Positions 49,196-58,233 of a stretch of 64,000 nt of DNA are shown piece by piece; the first letter of the stretch is position 1, and every line of letters begins with the position of its first letter. Below the pieces are notes generated by a model. The model had not been told where the DNA came from and ran no database searches. It saw nothing but the letters and a program-made list of their open reading frames with translations. The stretch lies in NCBI RefSeq assembly GCF_024498135.1, contig NZ_JANHOH010000007.1, forward strand, positions 164,575 through 228,574, written 5' to 3'. The stretch is from Mucilaginibacter aquariorum. Its GTDB lineage: Bacteria > Bacteroidota > Bacteroidia > Sphingobacteriales > Sphingobacteriaceae. A program made the position numbers and the translations under genes.

Positions 49196-50830
49196 CTATC
49201 GCCTGCCTAATATATAAGTAGAATATCCTACTTGTACCTGCGCAAAGTTTTCGTTCATGTTTTTTAACTCGTAGTTGTACCTCAATCTTCCAAACAATTT
49301 ACTATCTGCATTTACCCTGACAGTCATAAGCATCTCAAAAATATTTAGCCACGAGTGTGTTGGGATTGTGAATTTTTTATTGTTCAGTTTATCAAAAGAT
49401 AACTGTTCAAACTTGCTGTTATATGCCCTTATGTGCATTACTTTATCAGACAAGACAAAATTAAAACGCCCCTCTGGTGAAAATAACATACTTACAGATG
49501 GGTACCATTGCAAGGTAGTTACCGTATAATTTGAAATTAAACCGGTTTTTGTGATTACATTATCGTTGATCTTTGTCAATGAATCGGTTACAGATGTCAG
49601 CCCTAATTTTGCACCTAAATTCAAATAAAAGGTATATTTTAGATCATGATTGGCAAAGGTTATAAGATTTAAATCTACCCCTGCCGAGAAGGTTTGGTAT
49701 TGATAAAGGTTTAATAATGTTGTATACCGGTGCAGATTGCTATTAAGCTTTGTGGTATCGTTACCCCCCGGGTTTAATCTTAAAGAATCCAGGTCGCTTA
49801 AAACCAGCGATCTTCTGTGCTGCTCTATCTTAGATAAGGTTATATTAGGGCTGATGTATTGAAAACTTCCAATGCTATGTGCCAGCAAAAAAAAGGGCCG
49901 TGGCACCAGCTTTTGAACAGTACTGATATTTATCTTTTTACTTGCCTCAACTTGTATCAAACCATTAGGTTTGTTTTCATTTAAGCCTAAAAAGTCAGTG
50001 TAAATTTGAGCTTCAAATAGCTTGCTTGTTTCGTCTTTATATAGTGTCAGGGTCTCGCCGCCATTTAATTGAGATCTGATATCCTGCGGGCTATAATCTC
50101 TCCTATTTAAGTCAATTGCGTAGTCATAGTTAAAAACGTTTGCAGCCGATACCTTATATGCCTTACCTGTGGCGTTAGGTAGGGAGTACAGGCAGGTTTG
50201 AGGAAAAGCTTTAATGTTTTTCACATTGCTTATTCCAATGCCATATAAATTGGTAAAAATATATTCGATGTCTTTTATATTAATGTAAACTTTGATGTTT
50301 TCTAAATAACCATCCTTTACTTCAAAAATCATTTTAATGATTTTGCCTGGAGCCACTGTATCATTCTTTTTACCTGGTGTGGTATCCTTGTGAATAGGGT
50401 GTGAAGTATTTACTGTTGTATCCTCTTCATATCGTGCTGTAGAATACAATTTAAGTACCCCTGCTTCCGGCGCGGTATTGTCAGTATTGGCTCTAAGCAT
50501 ATTGAAAAAGATATTTCTACCAATTCCCTGTAATTCTTCTGTTTTGACAGGAGTACGACATGCTGAATCTCCGAAATAAGTTGAAAAGGATTCTGAAAAC
50601 GTTTTTGCAAAATCATCCAGAGCTGGATTTTTAACCGTATAGGTACGAGCGGTATCGCTTGGATTAAGCTTTATTGACTTTATTAATGAAACATTTATTG
50701 ATTTATCCAATTGTATTGCCGTCGAAACGGTATAACTCTTGTCACAAAGAATAAAAGTTTGAGAATAGGTTTGCGAAAATCCGTATTCGGATATCAACAC
50801 CATGCTTAACAATAATAGCACTTTTTTCAT
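49196..50830 (-). CDS. Secreted protein of unknown function, 544 aa
   Basis: A signal peptide (MKKVLLLLSMVLISEYGFSQ) begins a protein I cannot place in a family. Residues about 20-240 are mixed, with the stretch DTTPGKKNDTVAPGKIIKMIFEV near 150. The C-terminal half, from about residue 320, has alternating polar and hydrophobic residues and ends LRYNYELKNMNENFAQVQVG and YILGRR, which suggests a beta-rich or outer-membrane barrel-like domain. It is transcribed alone, with no informative neighbours. Confidence 0.7.
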   Translation of the reverse strand: MKKVLLLLSMVLISEYGFSQTYSQTFILCDKSYTVSTAIQLDKSINVSLIKSIKLNPSDTARTYTVKNPALDDFAKTFSESFSTYFGDSACRTPVKTEELQGIGRNIFFNMLRANTDNTAPEAGVLKLYSTARYEEDTTVNTSHPIHKDTTPGKKNDTVAPGKIIKMIFEVKDGYLENIKVYINIKDIEYIFTNLYGIGISNVKNIKAFPQTCLYSLPNATGKAYKVSAANVFNYDYAIDLNRRDYSPQDIRSQLNGGETLTLYKDETSKLFEAQIYTDFLGLNENKPNGLIQVEASKKINISTVQKLVPRPFFLLAHSIGSFQYISPNITLSKIEQHRRSLVLSDLDSLRLNPGGNDTTKLNSNLHRYTTLLNLYQYQTFSAGVDLNLITFANHDLKYTFYLNLGAKLGLTSVTDSLTKINDNVITKTGLISNYTVTTLQWYPSVSMLFSPEGRFNFVLSDKVMHIRAYNSKFEQLSFDKLNNKKFTIPTHSWLNIFEMLMTVRVNADSKLFGRLRYNYELKNMNENFAQVQVGYSTYILGRR

Positions 50831-51063
50831 TTTGATATAGGTTTAGGTTTCACTGTTTATAGATCCATCCGGAGGATATATGGGATAAGCAGCTTGACTA
50901 CAAGTTAAGAACTTGCTTTTAAGTAAATTTCAAGAGCGGTTCACATTTTAATACACAAAAACAGCACACTTCTAATTATACTTTATAAACCTTATATACT
51001 ACCAAAACTTTATACGTAGCGATACTGTTACTCTTTGGTTAGCAGGCCGTTGCCGTAAATTAT

Positions 51064-51071
51064 TATATTTG
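51064..51071 (+). promoter_or_regulatory. -7 box upstream of the dienelactone hydrolase gene
   Basis: TATATTTG matches the TAnnTTTG consensus and lies 16 bases before the ATG at 51088. A -33 element at the proper distance is weak. Confidence 0.5.
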
Positions 51072-51087
51072 AATAAAGCCTATAATT

Positions 51088-51975
51088 ATGAGCCAGATTA
51101 ATAAAGAAGACATTAAGCAGGAAGTGTTTGACTTGTATGATGATTACGCACACAACCGGGTTGACCGTCGTGGGTTTTTAGAAAAACTATCTCTTTATGC
51201 AGTTGGCGGGTTAACCGTACCCGCATTGATGAGTTTCCTGATGCCCGATTATAAAGGGAATGTGCAGGTAATGCCGGATGATCCCCGCCTGAAATCAGAA
51301 TATATCACTTATCCATCACCAAAAGGCGGCGGAACTATAAAAGGGTTGTTATCAAAACCTGCAGATGCTAAAAAGAAACTTGGTGGCATCATAGTGGTAC
51401 ACGAAAATCGTGGATTGAACCCTTATATTGAAGATGTGGGCAGAAGGGCAGCCCTGGCCGGATTTATTTCGCTTGCGCCTGATGCTCTTACGCCCCTGGG
51501 TGGTTATCCGGGCAATGACGACGAAGGGCGTGCCATGCAAAGCAAAAGGGACAAAGGCGAAATGGAGGAAGATTTTATAGCCGCATACGAATATCTTAAA
51601 AAGCACCCCGACTGTAACGGCAAGGTGGGTGTTGTGGGTTTTTGTTTTGGCGGAGGCATAGCCAATATGATGGCCGTTCGTGTGCCCGATTTGGCAGCAG
51701 CCATACCTTTTTATGGTAGCCAGCCCGCCGCTGCAGATGTGCCTAAAATTAAAGCCCCCCTAATGCTGCACTATGCATCGCTGGATACCAGGATCACCGA
51801 GGGCTGGCCGGCTTACGAAGCCGCTTTAAAAGCCAATGGCAAAAAATACCAGGCGTTTATTTACGAGAATGTAAACCATGGCTTTCATAACAACACCACG
51901 CCCCGTTATGATAAAGTCGCCGCGGAGCTTGCCTGGAAACGGACGATTGATTTTTTTGGAGAGAATTTGAAATAA
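51088..51975 (+). CDS. Dienelactone hydrolase family protein
   Basis: The 295-aa protein carries an N-terminal segment of about 75 residues with RRGFLEKLSLYAVGGLTVPA, which resembles a twin-arginine or membrane signal, before the alpha/beta-hydrolase domain. The nucleophile Cys is in VGVVGFCFGGGIANMM, and the His is in VNHGFHNNTTPR; a middle Asp lies in the strand LDTRITEGW-like region. The family opens dienelactones and also cuts other esters. The signal suggests action outside the cytoplasm. It is followed by a two-way terminator. Confidence 0.88.
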   Translation: MSQINKEDIKQEVFDLYDDYAHNRVDRRGFLEKLSLYAVGGLTVPALMSFLMPDYKGNVQVMPDDPRLKSEYITYPSPKGGGTIKGLLSKPADAKKKLGGIIVVHENRGLNPYIEDVGRRAALAGFISLAPDALTPLGGYPGNDDEGRAMQSKRDKGEMEEDFIAAYEYLKKHPDCNGKVGVVGFCFGGGIANMMAVRVPDLAAAIPFYGSQPAAADVPKIKAPLMLHYASLDTRITEGWPAYEAALKANGKKYQAFIYENVNHGFHNNTTPRYDKVAAELAWKRTIDFFGENLK

Positions 51976-51996
51976 CGGCCTAAAAAGTATAAACAA

Positions 51997-52030
51997 AACG
52001 AGCCTCAAATCGAAAAATTTGAAGCTCGTT
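51997..52030. terminator. Two-way terminator between the hydrolase and the 241-aa protein gene
   Basis: AACGAGC-C-TCAAAT (51997-52010) pairs with ATTTGA-A-GCTCGTT (52017-52030) with a single C-A mismatch. It lies between convergent genes. Confidence 0.7.
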
Positions 52031-52043
52031 AATAGCTTCAAAA

Positions 52044-52769
52044 TTAGAGTTTCGAATCTGCCTTTTTAATCATTTTAGGCATGTCTTTTTGAAGGGTTAT
52101 CATCAGTTCGTTTAGTGCACTTTCGCACATTGGCAGTATTTTATCGGCTTTTAAAACAGGTATTCCAGCAATAAGCGGGCTGCCGCCTTTAGATTTAGCA
52201 TCTGATCTTATCGAAAAAACTTTATCACCGGCTTTATTAAACAATGCGATATTAGTATGTGCGTTAACTTTAACTAATCCCATTCCGCCAAATCCAACTT
52301 TTACCAGGTCAAAATCGATATAAACTTTCATTACACCATCTGCCTGGTTAAAGATTTTAAGCAATGCATTCTCATTTTGGCGTCCTATCAATGGTAAAAC
52401 TATTTTATATCCCTCAAAAGGCAAATTGTAATTATCCTTAAAAACTCCGCCGGTTGCCTCACCAGCTGGGTTATATGCTTTGTACTCTGCATTTCCGGTT
52501 ATTTCAGCTTCGGGTAAAAGTTGGAAAGGAAAATCTTTAGAATAGGTATTAAAAAACTGGTCGTGAAAATTTTGCAATAATGGCGACATGTTAAAGTTAG
52601 GGTCGTCTACGAGCTGCGTAACGGCAGCGGTAGCTGCATCGCCAAAGGTAGAAACACCGATCTTTTTCACTGCATAAAAAGTAACTACGGCAACTTTTTT
52701 AGTTTGAGCGTAGCTGGTTGTAATTAAAAGCAGGCAAAATAAGGTGCTGAAGATTAGAGGTTTTCTCAT
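52044..52769 (-). CDS. Secreted protein of unknown function, 241 aa
   Basis: A signal peptide (MRKPLIFSTLFCLLLITTSYA) starts a soluble-looking protein. It has KKVAVVTFYAVKKIGVSTFG and then an alpha/beta pattern, with VYIDFDLVKVGFGGMGLVKV and NIALFNKAGDKVFSIRSDA. I do not recognise the family. The last 40 residues hold a helix with ADKILPMCESALNELMI. Strands that return to a sheet recall CsgG-like or lipid-binding folds, but that is a weak impression. It is transcribed alone. Confidence 0.7.
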   Translation of the reverse strand: MRKPLIFSTLFCLLLITTSYAQTKKVAVVTFYAVKKIGVSTFGDAATAAVTQLVDDPNFNMSPLLQNFHDQFFNTYSKDFPFQLLPEAEITGNAEYKAYNPAGEATGGVFKDNYNLPFEGYKIVLPLIGRQNENALLKIFNQADGVMKVYIDFDLVKVGFGGMGLVKVNAHTNIALFNKAGDKVFSIRSDAKSKGGSPLIAGIPVLKADKILPMCESALNELMITLQKDMPKMIKKADSKL

Positions 52770-52974
52770 GTGATTAAGTTTAAGGGTTTAATTAACAATA
52801 TTAACAAAAAGAGCTTCAAATTTGAGATTCTTTATTCAAGGCGGCAAAGAGCCTGCATATTTGAGGCGTTTTTCATGTCGGATTTCTTAGGAAATTAATA
52901 TATTTTCACCTGAAAAACCAACCCGTCTGTTATCTTCAACTGCTAACCCAAACCTTATCTATATCTATTAAATA

Positions 52975-53985
52975 ATGAGTTCCGAGATGACTTTACCTTC
53001 GCCGCATGAAACAGGGAAGCTAAAAATTAAGCAATTAAAACGCTTTTGGTACGCAACCCTGCTTAACCGCGATAACAATATAAATACCGGATTGCAGGAA
53101 GAATGGCAATTAAATAAAATACTGTTAGGCACCCTAAACTTAGGGCTCGAACAAGCTATTATCTATATATACCAAAACACCCTCTCGTTCGAAGCCCTTG
53201 AAGATTGGATCGTTAAAACCGCCGGTATACCCGACAGCGGCTCTGTGGAGCGTTTCAACAGGATGTTTGATGGTGAAGAGGCCGAAACCGAATCTGTCAG
53301 CCCCGTTCTCTCTGCCGAAGATTTACTTTTCTTCGAAATAAATGGTTATGTGGTGATAAAGAACGCTGTACCGAAGGAAGACTGTGAAGAGGCTATTAAC
53401 GTTATTTGTGACTTTTTGGGAATTAAGTCCGATCGTCCCGATACCTGGTATCAGCCAAATATCGCCCGGCAGGGTATTATGGTACAGCTATTTCAGCATC
53501 CAATATTAACCAAAAACCGAGGTTCGGACAAGATACGCGGGGCTTTTGAACAATTGTGGCAGAAAAAGAATATATGGATGAATAACGACCGGGTTGGTTT
53601 TAACCCGCCGGAAACCACAAGCTGGAAATTTCCGGGCCCGGATCTTCATTGGGATTGCAGCCTCGAACTTCCTATCCCCTTTGGCTTACAAGGTATTTTA
53701 TACCTCAGCGATACAGCAGCTAACCAGGGCGCTTTTACGTTAGTACCCGGCTTTCAGCATCGGTTAGAAAGCTGGCTTAAATCGCTGCCGCCTGGTGCCG
53801 ACCCCCGGCAACAGAACCTGCATACGCTTGGTAGCAAGCCTATTACAGGAGAAGCAGGCGATTTTATAATATGGCAACAGGCGCTGCAACATGGAAGCAG
53901 CCCTAATACGTCAACACAGCCACGCTTTGTACAGTATATCTGTTATCAACCCGTTGACTATACAGAGCACACCAATTGGCGATAG
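52975..53985 (+). CDS. Phytanoyl-CoA dioxygenase (PhyH) family protein
   Basis: The 336-aa protein has an N-terminal 110-residue region not seen in minimal PhyH proteins, then the 2-oxoglutarate/Fe(II) oxygenase domain from about residue 120 (FFEINGYVVIKNAVPKEDC). The metal ligands are visible as HWD in PDLHWDCSLELPIPFGL and the distal His in QQALQHGSSPN, with NQGAFTLVPGFQHRL between. It should hydroxylate a small molecule or peptide; the substrate is unknown. It is followed by a PRC-barrel gene. Confidence 0.85.
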   Translation: MSSEMTLPSPHETGKLKIKQLKRFWYATLLNRDNNINTGLQEEWQLNKILLGTLNLGLEQAIIYIYQNTLSFEALEDWIVKTAGIPDSGSVERFNRMFDGEEAETESVSPVLSAEDLLFFEINGYVVIKNAVPKEDCEEAINVICDFLGIKSDRPDTWYQPNIARQGIMVQLFQHPILTKNRGSDKIRGAFEQLWQKKNIWMNNDRVGFNPPETTSWKFPGPDLHWDCSLELPIPFGLQGILYLSDTAANQGAFTLVPGFQHRLESWLKSLPPGADPRQQNLHTLGSKPITGEAGDFIIWQQALQHGSSPNTSTQPRFVQYICYQPVDYTEHTNWR

Positions 53986-54130
53986 CCTGGGTAGTATAAT
54001 GAATAAAACTATCTAAAGAATTTGAAGCCATTTAACAGATAGTGGTCTGCGCCGCTTATGCTTGATTTTCAAATATTTCTGCATGATTTTTGCGGTATAA
54101 TAGTTTACTGCTTATAAACCGGAGGGAATC

Positions 54131-54856
54131 ATGAGACGGAATGTAAAAAGTTTGGTGGGCTTCAGTATGGGCGCCACTGACGGTGAATTTGGTAAAGTAG
54201 AGGAGTTTTATTTTGATGACGAAACCTGGACGATACGTTACCTGATCGTAAAAACCGGGAGCTGGTTGTTTGGCCGCAAAGTACTCATTTCCCCTTCGGC
54301 TTTAAAAGAACCCGACTGGGCGAACGAAACATTCCCGGTTAAGCTTACCAAAGCCCAAATCAAACATAGTCCGGACATTGATACGGAAAGAACTGTTTCC
54401 CGTCAGCAGGAAATAGACCTTTATACCCATTATGGCTGGCCCTATATGGGCATTGGCGGGGCTGGGTTTTATGGCGGCATGGGGCTGTCTGGTATGATGG
54501 AATCCCGCGTCCCTTTTGAGGAAAGCATTTTGGCATCAACACATCACGATAAGCCAGTCGACCCGCACCTGCGCAGCATTGACGAGGTTACAGGTTATCG
54601 CATCCATGCTACCAATGGTGAAATTGGCGACGTAGAAGATTTTATTATTGATGATAAAAACTGGCGCATCCATTTCCTGGTGGTGGATACCGGCCACTGG
54701 TTTCCCGGAAAAAAGGTACTGATCGCGACCAAATGGATCAGCCAGGTCAAATGGGAAGAGTCTGCAGTGTATGCCAATATTACTGTTAATGAAGTAAAGA
54801 ACAGTCCGAAATATGATCCTGCTGTGCATCCGGAAGCTTATGAAAATGAATTTTAG
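54131..54856 (+). CDS. Protein with two PRC-barrel-like domains
   Basis: The 241-aa protein begins after a GGAGGG ribosome site. It has two repeats: residues 1-75 (LVGFSMGATDGEFGKVEEFYFDDETWTIRY region) and about 150-230 (TGYRIHATNGEIGDVEDFI, then LLVVDTGHWFPGKKVLI-like). Both match the PRC-barrel pattern known from ribosome maturation and photosynthetic proteins. A glycine-rich loop (GIGGAGFYGGMGLSGM) joins them. No signal peptide is seen; function unknown. A terminator and tRNA follow. Confidence 0.85.
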   Translation: MRRNVKSLVGFSMGATDGEFGKVEEFYFDDETWTIRYLIVKTGSWLFGRKVLISPSALKEPDWANETFPVKLTKAQIKHSPDIDTERTVSRQQEIDLYTHYGWPYMGIGGAGFYGGMGLSGMMESRVPFEESILASTHHDKPVDPHLRSIDEVTGYRIHATNGEIGDVEDFIIDDKNWRIHFLVVDTGHWFPGKKVLIATKWISQVKWEESAVYANITVNEVKNSPKYDPAVHPEAYENEF

Positions 54857-54933
54857 CGTTGTTGCGATGGCTTGAAGCAGTGTAAACTTAGGTGTTAATG
54901 CTAAAATTGAGAGTTTAAACTTTTTAAAACGCA

Positions 54934-54967
54934 AAAAAGCCTCAAATCTTTCGACTTGAGGCTTTTT
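54934..54967. terminator. Terminator between the PRC-barrel gene and tRNA-fMet
   Basis: AAAAAGCCTCAA (54934-54945) pairs with TTGAGGCTTTTT (54956-54967). It serves the plus-strand PRC gene and, read on the other strand, the tRNA gene. Confidence 0.85.
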
Positions 54968-54975
54968 ACTTGAGG

Positions 54976-55048
<73 letters not shown>

Positions 55049-55193
55049 CTATCTTTTTGGTATATTACATAACGGGCATAACTCCGAAATGTTTGTTCCA
55101 ATTGTAAAAAAGCAATTTGCTGTTCCTTTTAATTGGACTGCAAAGATATAATTCGTTTCTTTGCAGTCCAAATAATATTTTAATTATTTTTTT

Positions 55194-56069
55194 ATGGCGC
55201 ATAAGGCAGGTTTTGTAAGTATAATTGGTAAGCCCAACGCGGGTAAGTCAACCCTTATGAACGCACTGGTGGGCGAAAAAATGTCAATCATCACCCCAAA
55301 GGCGCAAACCACCCGCCACCGTATACTGGGGATTGTTAATACCGACGACTATCAGATTGTGTTTTCGGATACTCCCGGCATCATTAAACCACACTACGCA
55401 TTACACGAAAGTATGATGCACCAGGTAGATGGCTCTATTGTAGATGCCGACCTGATCTTGCTGGTTACCGATATTCACGAGGAATTTAACGAACAGGATG
55501 TTATTAAAAAACTGGAAGGCTCTACCGCCCCGCTGGTTGTTTTAATAAACAAAATAGACCTATCTACCGAAGAAGAGGTAAAGGAGAAAGTAGAATACTG
55601 GCAGGAAAAATTAAATCCCAAAGCCATTTACGCTATATCTGCATTGTTAGATCATAATATAAAAGCCGTGATGGATTTTGTATTGGAAGGCCTGCCGGAG
55701 CACCCCGCTTATTACGAGAAGGATGCCCTGACAGACAGGAACGACCGTTTCTTCGCATCAGAAATGATACGTGCGCAAATCTTTAAACAATACAAAAAAG
55801 AGATCCCATACAGCACAGAGGTTATTGTAACCGCTTTTGTTGAGGGCGAAAAATTGCACCGCATTAGCGCTGAGATTATTGTTGAACGCGATTCGCAAAA
55901 AAATATCATCATAGGCACCAAAGGGGAAATGCTGAAAATAGTAGGCACTTATGCCCGCAGGGATATGGAAGATTTTTTCCAGAAGAAAATATTCCTGGAG
56001 ATGTTTGTAAAGGTTATCCCCGACTGGCGCAGCAAAAAAAATTACCTGAAAAAATTCGGGTACGAATAA
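55194..56069 (+). CDS. era: GTPase Era
   Basis: The 291-aa protein has the G domain motifs GKPNAGKST, DTPGI and NKID, and the C-terminal KH domain with IIVERDSQKNIIIGTKG. Era binds 16S rRNA near its 3' end during small-subunit maturation. Length is normal. The stop is followed by a repeat-rich gap and der. Confidence 0.95.
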   Translation: MAHKAGFVSIIGKPNAGKSTLMNALVGEKMSIITPKAQTTRHRILGIVNTDDYQIVFSDTPGIIKPHYALHESMMHQVDGSIVDADLILLVTDIHEEFNEQDVIKKLEGSTAPLVVLINKIDLSTEEEVKEKVEYWQEKLNPKAIYAISALLDHNIKAVMDFVLEGLPEHPAYYEKDALTDRNDRFFASEMIRAQIFKQYKKEIPYSTEVIVTAFVEGEKLHRISAEIIVERDSQKNIIIGTKGEMLKIVGTYARRDMEDFFQKKIFLEMFVKVIPDWRSKKNYLKKFGYE

Positions 56070-56070
56070 A

Positions 56071-56180
56071 AAATAATTACGATTTACGAATTACGATTTT
56101 AGATTTATGCTGATCGGATTTGTAAATTAGCATATGGATTTTGGCGCGTTAAATCGTAAATCTAAAATCTGCAATCTAAA
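56071..56180. repeat. A/T-rich fold-back repeat between era and der
   Basis: GATTTTAGATTT (56095-56106) is complementary to AAATCTAAAATC (56158-56169), and further words (TTTACGA, TCGTAAA) recur in both arms. This resembles the repeats that flank the S23 gene at 19259-19728 in composition and word style. Confidence 0.65.
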
Positions 56181-56186
56181 ATTGAA

Positions 56187-57488
56187 ATGAGTAATATAGT
56201 AGCTATAGTAGGCAGGCCCAACGTTGGGAAATCCACTTTATACAACCGTTTAACCGAAAGCCGTAAAGCTATTGTTGACGATTTTAGCGGCGTAACCCGC
56301 GACAGGCATTACGGTACATCTGAGTGGATTGATAAAAAATTCACCGTTATTGATACCGGCGGTTATGTAGCCAATTCCGAAGAACTTTTTGAGGTTGCCA
56401 TCCGCGAGCAAGTAATTATCGCGATTGAAGAGGCAACCGTAATTTTATTTATGGTTGATGTTACCACCGGTATCACCGATTTGGATGACGAGATCGCTAA
56501 CCTGTTGCGTAAAGGTAAAAAGCCTGTATTTGTGGTAGTAAACAAACTGGACAACAACGCCAATCTGGCTGATGCTACCGAGTTTTATAGTTTAGGTTTA
56601 GGCGAGATCTATACCATATCGTCAATGACGGGTTCTGGTACAGGCGAGCTGCTTGACGAGGTGGTTACCCATTTTGAGGATATACCGTTTGAAGAGAACG
56701 AACGCCCTAAATATGCCATTATTGGCCGCCCTAACGTAGGTAAATCATCTATCATTAACGCGCTTATTGGCGAAGAGCGTAATATCGTAACCCCTATTGC
56801 CGGTACCACCCGCGATTCTATCCATATTCATTATAACCAGTATGGTCATGATTTTATGCTGATAGATACCGCCGGGATGCGTAAGAAGACCAAGGTAAAA
56901 GAGAATATCGAATTTTACTCGGTTATGCGTACCATCAAAGCTTTGGAAGAAGCGGATGTGGTTATCATTATGATTGATGCCGTTGAAGGGCTTGAGGCAC
57001 AGGATGTGAACCTTTTCCACCTGGCCGAAAAGAACAAGAAGGGTATTGTTATAGTAGTGAACAAGTGGGATCTGATAGAAAAGAACAATAAAACCGTAAA
57101 GGTATTTGAAGAGCAGATCCGCCAGAAGATAGCGCCGTTTACTGATGTGCCGGTTGTGTTTACATCTGTTACCGAAAAGCAACGTGTGTTAAAGGTTATT
57201 GAAGTAGCCAACCAGGTTTACGCTAACAGGGCCCGCAAGATCCCTACCAGCAAACTGAACGAGATAATGCTGCCGATCATCGAAAAATATCCGCCGCCAT
57301 CATTAAAAGGCAAGTACGTAAAAATAAAATACATTACGCAGATAGCGGGTACATCGCCCATGTTCGCGTTTTTCTGTAATCTGCCGCAGTATGTAAAAGA
57401 ACCATACTACCGCTTTATTGAAAACCAACTGCGCCAGAATTTTGAATTTTCGGGCGCGCCAATACAAGTTTGGTTTAGGCAGAAGTAA
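56187..57488 (+). CDS. der: GTPase Der (EngA)
   Basis: The 433-aa protein has two G domains in tandem, GRPNVGKST at about residue 8 and GRPNVGKSS at about 185, each with DTGGY/DTAGM and NKLD/NKWD, and a C-terminal KH-like domain (VKIKYITQIAGTSPMFAFF). It helps large-subunit assembly. Der is next to era here, with the A/T-rich repeat between. Confidence 0.96.
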   Translation: MSNIVAIVGRPNVGKSTLYNRLTESRKAIVDDFSGVTRDRHYGTSEWIDKKFTVIDTGGYVANSEELFEVAIREQVIIAIEEATVILFMVDVTTGITDLDDEIANLLRKGKKPVFVVVNKLDNNANLADATEFYSLGLGEIYTISSMTGSGTGELLDEVVTHFEDIPFEENERPKYAIIGRPNVGKSSIINALIGEERNIVTPIAGTTRDSIHIHYNQYGHDFMLIDTAGMRKKTKVKENIEFYSVMRTIKALEEADVVIIMIDAVEGLEAQDVNLFHLAEKNKKGIVIVVNKWDLIEKNNKTVKVFEEQIRQKIAPFTDVPVVFTSVTEKQRVLKVIEVANQVYANRARKIPTSKLNEIMLPIIEKYPPPSLKGKYVKIKYITQIAGTSPMFAFFCNLPQYVKEPYYRFIENQLRQNFEFSGAPIQVWFRQK

Positions 57489-57508
57489 GAAGATAAAGCT
57501 TTATATAC

Positions 57509-57538
57509 AATAGCGATGGGTGTAAATCCATCGCTATT
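57509..57538. terminator. Terminator between der and the small membrane protein gene
   Basis: AATAGCGATGG (57509-57519) pairs with CCATCGCTATT (57528-57538); T-runs lie on both sides for the two convergent genes. Confidence 0.85.
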
Positions 57539-57544
57539 TTTATT

Positions 57545-58111
57545 TTAAAAGTTTTTATCGGTCAGTATCCTTTTACTCTTCAGTCGTTCTATAATATATC
57601 GAGCTTCGGCTTCATCAAGGTCATTGCCAAATTTTACGGTTTTAAGGCCGTAATCAAACTTAATTGTTCCGGAGTTGAAGGTACTGCGTACCCCGTTTTG
57701 ACTGCGGCCAAACTGAAAGCTTTGATATATCGAAAACTCTTCGGCCGCTCGGATATGTTTAACTTCATTCAGGTCGTAAACCTTAGGCGATAAAAAGAAT
57801 AAAGCTTGGTTGCGGATAGAAATAACGCCTTGCCCTGCTTCTATTACCTCTTTGCCCAGCAGCATAAAAAGAATTGTGCTAAGTGCAAATAGTCCTCCGA
57901 ATGTCCAGGCGGTCAGCCAAACCATTAAAAACAGATCGGGTCCGGAGTCATTGCTTATTGACGTAGCAGCCGTTGTTTCACCAAAAAACCAACCAAATAG
58001 CCACACCGAAAAAAATACAAGCACAAAATAATTCTTTTTGCCGGGGATGATGATCTCCATTTTGTCGAAATGCTCTGTAACTATTGCGCGGCCAATGTAC
58101 GGTGTTTCCAT
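57545..58111 (-). CDS. Two-span membrane protein of unknown function
   Basis: The 188-aa protein has two membrane helices, at about residues 28-47 (FVLVFFSVWLFGWFFGE) and 62-85 (LFLMVWLTAWTFGGLFALST), then a soluble C-terminal part with VISIRNQALFFLSPKVYDL and HIRAAEEFSIYQ, possibly a bacterial PH-like domain. No family name is sure. The start may be at METPYIGRAIV or a few codons later (MEIIIPGKK). It is divergent from the helicase gene. Confidence 0.65.
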   Translation of the reverse strand: METPYIGRAIVTEHFDKMEIIIPGKKNYFVLVFFSVWLFGWFFGETTAATSISNDSGPDLFLMVWLTAWTFGGLFALSTILFMLLGKEVIEAGQGVISIRNQALFFLSPKVYDLNEVKHIRAAEEFSIYQSFQFGRSQNGVRSTFNSGTIKFDYGLKTVKFGNDLDEAEARYIIERLKSKRILTDKNF

Positions 58112-58233
58112 TTAAAAAGGTAATAAGGTTAATGCTTATAAAAGTAAGAGTAGCAATTGTAAAAGCAAATGTTTACGTCGTGTTTTTTGGCAGGATTAAC
58201 ACTACAATTTTTAGTAATTTTACACTTACAATT

